This document shows positions 54,905 through 63,013 of a stretch of DNA of 64,000 bases, one piece after another. The DNA lies in assembly GCF_003002095.1 (NCBI RefSeq), contig NZ_PVZC01000001.1:1-64000 (forward strand), written 5' to 3'. Position numbers and translations under genes: made by a program. The stretch comes from Allonocardiopsis opalescens (GTDB lineage: Bacteria; Actinomycetota; Actinomycetes; Streptosporangiales; Streptosporangiaceae). The first letter of the stretch is position 1. Every line of letters begins with the position of its first letter. The notes under the pieces are model-generated. The model did not search any database. It was not told the DNA's origin and worked only from the letters and a program-made list of their open reading frames with translations.

Positions 54905-57115
54905 GTGACCGCAGAAGGCCCCCGGCGCCCCGGCCCGCGCGCCGTCGTCTACGGCGACGTCGACCTGAACATCATCGACGGCTCGGCGATCTGGGCGCAG
55001 TCCATGACGCAGGCGCTCGCCGAGGCCGGCTGCGAGGTCACGCTGGTGCTCAAGGCGCCGGTGCGCACCCCCAGGCTGGTCGACCCGCTCACCCGCGTCC
55101 CCGGCGTCACGGTGGTCCGCCCGCACGAGGAGGGCCTGCTGCCCGACCTCGGCGAGCGGCTCACCCCCGAGCAGGCCGTCGCCCTGCTGGCCCGGATGGA
55201 CGCCGAGCGCCCCTTCGACCTGGTCGTGGTGCGCGGCAGCCGGCTGGCCGAGCGCGCCGCCGCCGAGGAGTCGCTGCGCGGCCGGCTGTGGACCTACCTC
55301 ACCGACGTGCCGCAGACCCTGTCCGGACTCACCCCCGACGCGGTGGCCGGGCTCACCGCCATCGCGCACGCCTCCCGCTACCTGCTCTGCCAGACCGAGG
55401 AGCTGCGCTGCTTCCTGGAGCAGGCCGTGCCCGCCGCCTGCGGCAAGTGCGTGCTGTTCCCTCCGGTCGTGGTGCTGCCCGAGGGCGTGGCCGGGCCCGG
55501 GCAGGCCGACGACCCGCTCACCCTCGTCTACACCGGCAAGTTCGCGCCCGCCTGGAACACCCTGGAGATGACCGAGCTGCCCGGGCTGCTCGGCGACCGG
55601 GGCGTGCGCGCCGAACTGCACATGATCGGCGACAAGATCCACGGCTCCGACCGCGACTGGGCCAAGAAGATGCGCGTCGCGCTGGAGAGCACCCCCGGGG
55701 TGGTCTGGCACGGCGGCCACTCCCGCGAGGACGCCCTGCGCATGTCGGCGCAGCGCGCCGTCGGGCTGTCCTGGCGGGCCCCCGAACTCGACGCCAGCCT
55801 CGAACTGTCCACCAAGGTGCTGGAGCTGGGCGCGCTCGGCCTGCCGGTGGTGCTCAACCGCACCCCCATGCACGAGCGGCTGCTCGGCGCCGACTACCCG
55901 CTGTACGCCGGGGCCGACGCCACCTCGGTGGCCGACGTGCTGGCCCGCGCCCGCGACCCCCAGGTGTACCGGCGGGCCGCCGACGCCTGCGCGCGGGCCG
56001 CCGCCGACTTCACCCTCGGCCGCGCCGCCGAGCGGCTGCGCGGCTACCTCGACCGCGCGCTGCCCGCGCTGTCCGGCCGCAACGCCGCCCTGCCGAGCGA
56101 GCCGCTGAAGGTCGTGGTGGCCGGGCACGAGCTGAAGTTCTTCACCCGGCTGCTCGAACACCTGCGCTCCCTGCCCGGGGTCGAGGTGCGGCTGGACCAG
56201 TGGACCGGCTTCAACGACCACGACGAGCCCGCCAGCCGCGCCCTCGCCGACTGGGCCGACGTGGTCATCTGCGAGTGGTGCGGGCCCAACGCCGTCTACT
56301 ACGCCCGGCACAAGCGCCCCGGCCAGCGGCTGCTGGTGCGGTTGCACCGCTTCGAGCTGTACTCGGAGTGGCCCAAGCGGCTGGCCGTCGAGAAGGTCGA
56401 CGCCGTCATCTGCGTCAGCCCGCACTACGCCGAGCTGACCCGCAGGCGCACCGGCTGGCCGGCCGAGAAGGTGCTGGTCGTGCCGAACTGGGTCGACACC
56501 GAGCAGCTCGACCGGCCCAAGCTGCCCGACGCCGAGTACGCCCTGGGCATCATCGGCATCGCGCCCTCCCGCAAGCGGCTGGACCGGGCGCTGGACGTGC
56601 TGGAGCGGCTGCGCCGCACCGACCCCCGCTTCATGCTGCACGTCAAGAGCAAGCTGCCGTGGGAGTACTGGTGGATCTGGAAGCGCAGCGAGGAGCGCGC
56701 CTACTTCGAGCGGGTCTTCCGCCGGATCCAGCGCAGCCCTGAGCTGTCGGGCGCGGTGGTCTTCGACCCCTTCGGCCCCGACGTCGCCGTGTGGCTGCGC
56801 CGGATCGGCTTCGTGCTGTCGACCAGCGACGACGAGAGCTTCCACCTGGCGCCCGCCGAGGGCATGGCCTCGGGCGCGGTCCCGGTGGTGCTGGCCTGGC
56901 CGGGCGCCGACACCATCTATGACGACCACTGGGTGCACGCCGACACCGACCAGGCCGCCGCCGCCATCGCCGACACCGTGCGCGGCGGCCGCTTCGACGC
57001 CGAGCGCGAGCTGGGCCGCGAGCAGGTGCGGGCCGCCTACGCGCTGGAGGGCGTCTGCGACCGCTGGACCGAGCTGGTGCGCGGCACCGCCCCGGCGGCC
57101 GCCGCCCGCGCCTGA
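54905..57115 (+). CDS. Tandem glycosyltransferase, two GT-B modules
   Basis: The 736-residue protein carries two GT4-like modules. Module one (residues 1-395) has VVYGDVDLNIIDGSAIWAQS, LVYTGKFAPAWNTLEMTELP, VVWHGGHSREDALRMSAQRA and LELSTKVLELGALGLPVVLN. Module two (about 400-736) has VVVAGHELKFFTRLLEHLRS, VICVSPHYAELTRRRTGWPA, LGIIGIAPSRKRLDRALDVL and SFHLAPAEGMASGAVPVVLA. Two active sites in one chain suit synthesis of a repeating polymer. The GTG start has AAAGGACGG upstream. It ends in a strong bidirectional terminator. Confidence 0.87.
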   Translation: MTAEGPRRPGPRAVVYGDVDLNIIDGSAIWAQSMTQALAEAGCEVTLVLKAPVRTPRLVDPLTRVPGVTVVRPHEEGLLPDLGERLTPEQAVALLARMDAERPFDLVVVRGSRLAERAAAEESLRGRLWTYLTDVPQTLSGLTPDAVAGLTAIAHASRYLLCQTEELRCFLEQAVPAACGKCVLFPPVVVLPEGVAGPGQADDPLTLVYTGKFAPAWNTLEMTELPGLLGDRGVRAELHMIGDKIHGSDRDWAKKMRVALESTPGVVWHGGHSREDALRMSAQRAVGLSWRAPELDASLELSTKVLELGALGLPVVLNRTPMHERLLGADYPLYAGADATSVADVLARARDPQVYRRAADACARAAADFTLGRAAERLRGYLDRALPALSGRNAALPSEPLKVVVAGHELKFFTRLLEHLRSLPGVEVRLDQWTGFNDHDEPASRALADWADVVICEWCGPNAVYYARHKRPGQRLLVRLHRFELYSEWPKRLAVEKVDAVICVSPHYAELTRRRTGWPAEKVLVVPNWVDTEQLDRPKLPDAEYALGIIGIAPSRKRLDRALDVLERLRRTDPRFMLHVKSKLPWEYWWIWKRSEERAYFERVFRRIQRSPELSGAVVFDPFGPDVAVWLRRIGFVLSTSDDESFHLAPAEGMASGAVPVVLAWPGADTIYDDHWVHADTDQAAAAIADTVRGGRFDAERELGREQVRAAYALEGVCDRWTELVRGTAPAAAARA

Positions 57116-57136
57116 GCGGGCCCCGGACACGCACGG

Positions 57137-57174
57137 CGCGGCCCCGCCGCCCCCGCGGGGGCGGCGGGGCCGCG
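57137..57174. terminator. 19-bp perfect palindrome between convergent genes
   Basis: CGCGGCCCCGCCGCCCCCG is followed directly by its exact reverse complement. It lies between the ends of the tandem glycosyltransferase (57115) and LCP gene (57181), so it should stop transcripts from both sides. There is no T tract. Confidence 0.85.
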
Positions 57175-57180
57175 GTGCGC

Positions 57181-58710
57181 TCACATGTTCGGCGCGAAGA
57201 TGTCCTCGGTCTCGCCCTCGCAGGGGTTGCCGCTGGCGTCGCGGCCCTCGATGTCCTCGGGGATGGTGGCCTGGTCGCCGCCACCGCCACCGTCTCCGCC
57301 CCCTCCGCCGGTGAGCCCGGTCCAGTCCTGCCCGATCACCAGCTCGACATTGCCCGGGCCGAGCGCGCTGGACGGCTCCTCGGCCGCCGCGCCGTCGACC
57401 TCGCCCGCCACGGTGGCGGCGGCCGACTCCTCGCCCGCCGCGTGCCGCACCGAGGTGGTGGCGACGCTGCCCTCGGGCGGGTTGCCGATCGTGCCGATGC
57501 CGTAGCCGCGTGCGGCCAGCTCGTCGGCGACCTGCTGGGCCAGCCCGGTCTGGCCGGAGCCGTTAAGGACCGAGACCACCAGGCCGGAGGGGTCGACCGT
57601 CTCGGTCGCCTCGGGCTCCGCGGAGGAACCGCCGCCGCCCCCGCCGGAGTCCTCCTCGCCCTCCTCCAGCGCCGCCTCGTCCACCTCGGTGTCGTTGGCG
57701 ATCGCGGCGAACAGCGCGTTGGCCTCGTCGGTGCGCCACACCACCCGGTTGGCGTCCATGGGGTCGGCGCCCCAGGGCACCGTGTAGAACTGGATGCTGC
57801 TCGCGTTCAGGCCGCCCAGCGAGCCGGCGATCTCCGCCATCGCGCCGAGGGTCAGCTCGTTGTCGAAGGAGATGGAGTTGGAGATCGCGGTCAGCAGGTC
57901 CAGCATCCGGGCCGGGTTGGTCAGGGTCTCGCTGCTGGTCACCTGTCTGGCCAGCGCGCCGAGGAACACCTGCTGCCGGCTGATCCGGTCGGTGTCGCTG
58001 CCGTCGCCCACCGCGTAGCGGGCGCGCACGAAGCCCAGCGCCTGCTCGCCGTTGAGGGTCTGCGGGCCGGCCTCCAGGTTCACATGGGCCCGCTCGTCGC
58101 GGATCGGGGTGGGGATGCACATCTCCACGCCGCCGATGGCGTCCACCATCTCGGTGAAGCCGGTGAAGTCGATGTGCACGAAGTGGTTGATGTAGATGTT
58201 CGTCAGCGACTCCACCGCGCGCACCACGCACGGCGGCCCGCCGTTGAACAGGGCGGTGTTGATCTGGGCGTACTGCGCCGGGGCGCCCGCGGTGCCCTCG
58301 TAGGGGTCGCAGGCCGGCAGCTGCACCATGGAGTCGCGCGGAAAGTTGATGAGGGTGATGCCCTGCCAGTCAGGGGAGATGTGCGCCAGCATCAGCGCGT
58401 CGGAGCGCTCGCCGACGGTGTCGGTGGCGCCGTACTGGGCGTTCTCGCCGCTGCGGCCGTCGGAGCCGATCAGCAGGATGTTCAGAGCCTCGCCGTACTG
58501 CTCCGGGCGGTCGTCACCGAGGGCGGCGTCCAGGTCGTGCTGGTCGACATTGCTGCGCAGTGAGAAGTAGAAGCCGTACGCCGACAGGCTGGCCGCGATC
58601 AGGACGCAGGTCATCACGACCGAGACCCAGCCAAAGATCCGCAGCCGGCGCTGGCGGCGTGCCTCGTGCACCTCCGCCGCGCGGTTGCGTGTTCGTCGTT
58701 TATCGGTCAC
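57181..58710 (-). CDS. LytR-CpsA-Psr (LCP) family ligase, second copy
   Basis: From GTG 58710 the protein is 509 residues. A basic cytoplasmic segment and helix (IFGWVSVVMTCVLIAASLSA) lead to an LCP domain: LNILLIGSDGRSG, ALMLAHISPDWQGITLINFP, RDSMVQLPACDPYEG, YAQINTALFNGGPPCVVRAV and FVRARYAVGDGSDTDRISRQ. Extra Cys residues (PACDP, GPPCV, EMCIP) may form disulfides. A LytR_C domain (LVVSVLNGSGQTGLAQQVAD) and a Gly-rich tail follow. It would attach the glycopolymer made by this locus to peptidoglycan. Confidence 0.93.
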   Translation of the reverse strand: MTDKRRTRNRAAEVHEARRQRRLRIFGWVSVVMTCVLIAASLSAYGFYFSLRSNVDQHDLDAALGDDRPEQYGEALNILLIGSDGRSGENAQYGATDTVGERSDALMLAHISPDWQGITLINFPRDSMVQLPACDPYEGTAGAPAQYAQINTALFNGGPPCVVRAVESLTNIYINHFVHIDFTGFTEMVDAIGGVEMCIPTPIRDERAHVNLEAGPQTLNGEQALGFVRARYAVGDGSDTDRISRQQVFLGALARQVTSSETLTNPARMLDLLTAISNSISFDNELTLGAMAEIAGSLGGLNASSIQFYTVPWGADPMDANRVVWRTDEANALFAAIANDTEVDEAALEEGEEDSGGGGGGSSAEPEATETVDPSGLVVSVLNGSGQTGLAQQVADELAARGYGIGTIGNPPEGSVATTSVRHAAGEESAAATVAGEVDGAAAEEPSSALGPGNVELVIGQDWTGLTGGGGGDGGGGGDQATIPEDIEGRDASGNPCEGETEDIFAPNM

Positions 58711-58738
58711 AGCGTTGACACTTCGCTCGGGACAGCGC

Positions 58739-59623
58739 TCAGCGCAGCTGTCGAACCGGGGCCGGGGGAGCAGATCCCCCGAGGGCACGTTCCAGAATCG
58801 CCGTAATCCGCTCGGAGCCGAATCGTGAGCCTAGCGCAGCCTGCGCAGTGGCCCGGGTCACGCCGGCGGGCCGCCCGGCGCCGGCCGTGCCGGGCGTGTC
58901 GGCATCCAGGAACAGCACCGAGGACGCCCCCGCCGCCAGCGGCGGCAGCAGCCAGTCCAGCGGCGGCGCGCCGCCCGGCGCCAGCAGCGGGGCGTGCGGG
59001 GAGTCCACCAGGGCGAGCCGGTCACCGGGCTCCAGGTTCCAGCGGGCCGCGGTCTCCGCCGCGCCGGCGGCCAGCCGCCCGGCCGACAGCACCTCGCCCG
59101 CCGCCTCCAGCGCGGGCGCGGCGGGATCGGCGGGGGCGGCGGAGGCGAAGTGGTCGCCGTGGCCGCGCACCTCGGCGGCGTAGTCGACCACGCCGGGGGG
59201 CGGGTCGGCCAGCGGCAGCCCGAGCGGGTGCAGGGAGAGGCCGACCAGGTCGCGGGCTGCCCGGCCCGCCGCCGAGCCGACCGCCCGGTCCAGGTTCGCG
59301 GGGCCCGCCACCAGCACGTCGACCGGCGCGGCCGGCTCGGGCTCGCCCTCGGGGGGCAGCGGCACCGCGGTCAGCCCCGCCGACCAGCAGGCCAGCAGCC
59401 ACGCGGCGCTCTGCCAGTGGACGGGCACCGCCAGCCCGACGCGGTCGCCGGGGTCGGCGGCCAGCTCGTCGACCAGGAAGTTCGCGGTCTTGGCCACCCA
59501 GTTGTCGAAGGTCGCGTAGGACAGCTCGATCCGGCCGGCGGAGTCGTGGCAGGTGAGGAAGGGGCGCCCCGGGTCGGCGCGCAGTGCGGCCCGCAGCAGG
59601 TCGGCGGGGGTGGAACCGGTCAC
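58739..59623 (-). CDS. TIGR03089-family protein (AMP-binding-enzyme-like)
   Basis: The 294-residue protein resembles the first part of acyl-adenylate-forming enzymes (PADLLRAALRADPGRPFLTC, ELSYATFDNWVAKTANFLVD, DPGDRVGLAVPVHWQSAAWL) but lacks the ATP-binding P-loop and the C-terminal domain. This is typical of the actinomycete TIGR03089 family, which is often found beside LCP genes and has no known activity. GTG at 59623 has AAAGGA 8 bases upstream. It is transcribed 28 bases upstream of the LCP gene on the same strand. Confidence 0.88.
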   Translation of the reverse strand: MTGSTPADLLRAALRADPGRPFLTCHDSAGRIELSYATFDNWVAKTANFLVDELAADPGDRVGLAVPVHWQSAAWLLACWSAGLTAVPLPPEGEPEPAAPVDVLVAGPANLDRAVGSAAGRAARDLVGLSLHPLGLPLADPPPGVVDYAAEVRGHGDHFASAAPADPAAPALEAAGEVLSAGRLAAGAAETAARWNLEPGDRLALVDSPHAPLLAPGGAPPLDWLLPPLAAGASSVLFLDADTPGTAGAGRPAGVTRATAQAALGSRFGSERITAILERALGGSAPPAPVRQLR

Positions 59624-59826
59624 CGGCCGTCCTTTCCGAACGACGGGGTCGTGCCGAGGGCGCTGAGAGCCGGGGGTGTCACCGGGGAACTCTAGTGCCC
59701 GCCCGGCCCACCGGATGTAAGGGCCGCTCGACATTTCTGTTACGAAGGGGGACGCCCGAGCGTAACGCCTCGTTGGCGCTGCGGTTGCGGCAGTGCCGAG
59801 CGGTGGTCGACTAGTGTGACGAACCG

Positions 59827-62004
59827 ATGTCTGTCACTCCTGGGCCGCCCGGTCCCGCGAGCGCGCCCGGCACCGTCGCCGGCGTGCGGCCGGCCGGCCC
59901 CGACGCCCTGGGCGCCGCCGCGCGGCCCGGCCGCACGCCCTCGCCCGGGCGGCTGCTGACCTTCGCCACCGCCGCGCCCGCCGTCGCGCTGTCCGCCTGG
60001 CTGGTGGCGGCGGTTCCGCTGCTGGCCCTCGGTGTGTTCACCCCCGTCATGGCCGCCGTCGTCGCGGGCCCCGCCGTGCTGCTGGCGCTGGCGCTGGCCG
60101 CGCGCTGGGCGCCGCGGCGGTCCGGGATCGAGGCGGGCGGCGGCTGGGACCGCTGGTGGCCGCTGCTGGCGCTGCTCGCGGTGGCCGTCGGCTTCACCGT
60201 GCTGCAGCTACTGCACGCCTCCGAGCAGATCGTGATCCGGCGCGACGCCGGCAGCTACGCCCAGTTCGGCAACTGGCTGGCCCTGCACGGCTCGCTGCCT
60301 GTCCCGCAGTACCGCGAGCTGATCGCCGGGGACGACCCCGCGCTCAGCTACCAGAGCCTGGCCTACTACCAGGTCGGCGACGTCATCTGGCCGCAGTTCA
60401 TGGCCGGGGTGCCGCTCACCCTGGCCATCGGCCACTGGATCGGCGGCGTCCACGGCATGCTCGCGGTCGCCCCGGTGCTGGGCGGCCTGGCGGTGCTGGC
60501 CTTCGGCGGGGTGGCCGCCCGGCTGGTCGGCCCGCGCTGGGCGCCGGTGGCCGCGCTGGCGCTGGCGGTCTGCCTGCCGCAGATGTGGGTCAGCCGCTCC
60601 ACCTACAGCGAGCCCGCCGCGCAGATCCTGCTGCTCGGCGGGATGGCGCTGGTCGTCGACGCGCTCGCGCCGGCGCCCCCCGGCGGGCGCCGCCGGATCC
60701 CGGCGGGCCCGGCGCTGGCCGCGCTGGGCGGCCTGGCGCTGGGCCTGAGCGTGGTGGTGCGCATCGACGGGCTGCGCGACATGCTGCCGGTGCTGCCGTT
60801 CATCGCGGTGCTGCTGCACGTCCAGCGGTCCCGCGCGCTCGCCCTGGCCGGCGGGCTCGCCGTCGGCGCCGGCTACGGCCTGGCCGCCGGCTACGGCCTG
60901 TCGCTGCCCTACCTCCAGCACCTGGCCGCCTCCGTGGTGCCGCTGCTGGTGGTGTGCGCGGCGGCGGTGCTGGCCAGCGCGGGGCTGGGCTGGGCCGTCG
61001 GCCGCTGGGGCCTGCCCGACCTGCGGCGCGGCCCGTGGGCAGGGATCGCGGCCGGCGCGGTGGTGGCGGTGATGGCGGCGCTCGCCGTCCGGCCGCTGCT
61101 GTACACCGCCCGCGGGCACGCCGAGCCCGCCGAGGGCACCCGCTCGCTGATCGGGCAGCTGCAGCAGATCGAGGGACTGCCCTTCGACCCCGACCGCACC
61201 TACGCCGAGTCAACCCTGAACTGGGTCGCCTGGTACGTCGGCGTGCCGGTGGTGGTGCTGGCCACGGCCGGGGCGGCGCTGGTGGCCTGGCGGCTGGTGC
61301 GCCGCCGCGACCTCGCCTGGGCGCTGCCGCTGCTGATGATGGCCTGGACGGTGGTCACCGTGCTGGTCCGCCCGGCCATCACCCCCGACCACCCGTGGGC
61401 CAGCCGGCGCCTGGTCGCGCTGGTGCTGCCCGCCTTCATCCTGCTGGCCGTCTGGGCGGTGGCGTCGGGGGTGCGCTGGCTGCGCGGGTCCGGCGCGGGC
61501 GCGCGGCTGTACGGAGCCGTCAGCGTGCTGGCCGTGGGCGCCGTCCTCGCCTCCACCGGCGCGGCGAGCGTGCCGCTGGTCTTCGCGCGCACCGACGCCG
61601 GCTCGGTGGCGGCCGTCGAGCGGCTGTGCGAGCGGATCGGGCCCGGCGCGAGCGTGCTGATGGTCGACGGCTACACCGCCGACCGCTTCAACCAGCTGGT
61701 GCGCGGGATGTGCGGGCTGCCGGTGGCGCGGCTGGCCGACGGCGTGCCCGCCGACCCGGCGACGGTGGCCCGGATCGCCGCCGAGATCCGCGAGCGCGGC
61801 CGCCGCCCGGTGATCGTCGGGGACGAGGAGGCGGACCTGCTGCCCTTCCTGCCGCCCGGCGCGAGCGCCGACCACGCCTTCGAGTTGCGCGGCCGCACCG
61901 ACGCGCTGATCCTGGAGGGACCCCCCGCCCGGACCGGCGAACTGGTCATGAACGTGTGGATCGCCGAGGTGCCGGAGTCCGCCGCTCCGGCGCCGTCGCC
62001 CTGA
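59827..62004 (+). CDS. GT-C-type integral membrane glycosyltransferase
   Basis: The 725-residue protein has about 12 membrane helices and a C-terminal extracytoplasmic domain (SVLMVDGYTADRFNQLVRGM). The first outer loop contains IRRDAGSYAQFGNWLALHGS, the Asp-containing segment typical of GT-C enzymes that use polyprenyl-phosphate sugars. It therefore probably adds sugars outside the membrane to the exported polymer or to proteins. The next gene encodes a matching polyprenyl-phosphate sugar synthase-like enzyme. The start ATG at 59827 precedes a Pro/Ala-rich cytoplasmic segment. Confidence 0.85.
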   Translation: MSVTPGPPGPASAPGTVAGVRPAGPDALGAAARPGRTPSPGRLLTFATAAPAVALSAWLVAAVPLLALGVFTPVMAAVVAGPAVLLALALAARWAPRRSGIEAGGGWDRWWPLLALLAVAVGFTVLQLLHASEQIVIRRDAGSYAQFGNWLALHGSLPVPQYRELIAGDDPALSYQSLAYYQVGDVIWPQFMAGVPLTLAIGHWIGGVHGMLAVAPVLGGLAVLAFGGVAARLVGPRWAPVAALALAVCLPQMWVSRSTYSEPAAQILLLGGMALVVDALAPAPPGGRRRIPAGPALAALGGLALGLSVVVRIDGLRDMLPVLPFIAVLLHVQRSRALALAGGLAVGAGYGLAAGYGLSLPYLQHLAASVVPLLVVCAAAVLASAGLGWAVGRWGLPDLRRGPWAGIAAGAVVAVMAALAVRPLLYTARGHAEPAEGTRSLIGQLQQIEGLPFDPDRTYAESTLNWVAWYVGVPVVVLATAGAALVAWRLVRRRDLAWALPLLMMAWTVVTVLVRPAITPDHPWASRRLVALVLPAFILLAVWAVASGVRWLRGSGAGARLYGAVSVLAVGAVLASTGAASVPLVFARTDAGSVAAVERLCERIGPGASVLMVDGYTADRFNQLVRGMCGLPVARLADGVPADPATVARIAAEIRERGRRPVIVGDEEADLLPFLPPGASADHAFELRGRTDALILEGPPARTGELVMNVWIAEVPESAAPAPSP

Positions 62005-62068
62005 GCCCCCGCCCGTCCGGGCCGCGCCGCCGCCCGCGCGGCGCTCCCGCCGAACCTGTGAGGCCCCG

Positions 62069-63013
62069 TTGAGTGACCCGGCACCCGAGCCGGCCGCACC
62101 GGCCGCGCCCGCTCCGCCCGCCGCCGAGCAGCCGCACGTCTCCGTCGTGCTGCCCTGCTACAACGAGCGCGACCACGTGGTCGCCGAGATCGAGCGGATC
62201 ACCGCCGCGCTGGACGCCAGCGGCCACGCCTACGAGCTGATCGCGATCGACGACGCCTCCACCGACGACACCCTCAGGCTGCTGCGGGAGAACGCGCCGC
62301 GCTTCCCCGCGGTGCGGGTGGTGGAGTTCCCCAGGAACGGCGGGGCCGGCACCGCGCGGCGGATCGGCAGCCAGATGGCGCGCGGCGACATCGTCGTCTG
62401 GACCGACGCCGACATGACCTACCCCAACGAGCGCATCCCCGAGCTGGTCGACCTGCTGGACAAGGACGAGCTGGTCGACCAGGTGGTCGGCGCCCGGCTG
62501 CGCGAGGAGGGCAGCCACCGGCTGCTGCGCATCCCGGCCAAGTGGGTGATCCGCAAGATCGCCGAGCGGCTGACCAACACCCGCATCCCCGACCTCAACT
62601 CCGGGCTGCGCGCCTTCCGGCGCGAGGCCGCGCGGCCGTACCTGCGGCTGCTGCCGCCCGGCTTCTCCTGCGTCACCACCCTCACGCTGGCCTTCCTGAG
62701 CAACCAGAAGGTCGTCACCTACCTGCCGATCGAGTACGCCAAGCGCTCCGGCACCTCGAAGTTCCGCTTCTTCACCGACGCCTACCGCTACATCCTCCAG
62801 GTGCTGCGGATGGTGATGTACTTCAACCCGCTCAAGCTGCTGATGCCGCCCGCGCTGCTGCTGCTCGGCACCGGCCTGGGCAAAGGCGTGTACGACGTGG
62901 TCTTCAACCCGGTGCGGATCGCCAACAACACGATCATCCTGTTCGTCACCGGAATGATCATCTTCTCGATGGCGCTGCTGGCCGACCTGATCGTGCGCTC
63001 CCGTGCCGAGTAG
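62069..63013 (+). CDS. Polyprenyl-phosphate glycosyltransferase (family 2, DPM1/GtrB-like)
   Basis: The 314-residue protein has the GT2 core VSVVLPCYNERDHVVAEIER, LIAIDDASTDDTLRLLRENA, GGAGTARRIGSQMARGDIVV and WTDADMTYPNERIPELVDLL. Specific to lipid-phosphate transferases are VVGARLREEGSHRLLRIPAK and DLNSGLRAFRREAARPYLRL. Two membrane helices end the chain. It would load a sugar on polyprenyl phosphate for the GT-C enzyme upstream. TTG start with GAGG 6 bases upstream. Confidence 0.9.
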   Translation: MSDPAPEPAAPAAPAPPAAEQPHVSVVLPCYNERDHVVAEIERITAALDASGHAYELIAIDDASTDDTLRLLRENAPRFPAVRVVEFPRNGGAGTARRIGSQMARGDIVVWTDADMTYPNERIPELVDLLDKDELVDQVVGARLREEGSHRLLRIPAKWVIRKIAERLTNTRIPDLNSGLRAFRREAARPYLRLLPPGFSCVTTLTLAFLSNQKVVTYLPIEYAKRSGTSKFRFFTDAYRYILQVLRMVMYFNPLKLLMPPALLLLGTGLGKGVYDVVFNPVRIANNTIILFVTGMIIFSMALLADLIVRSRAE

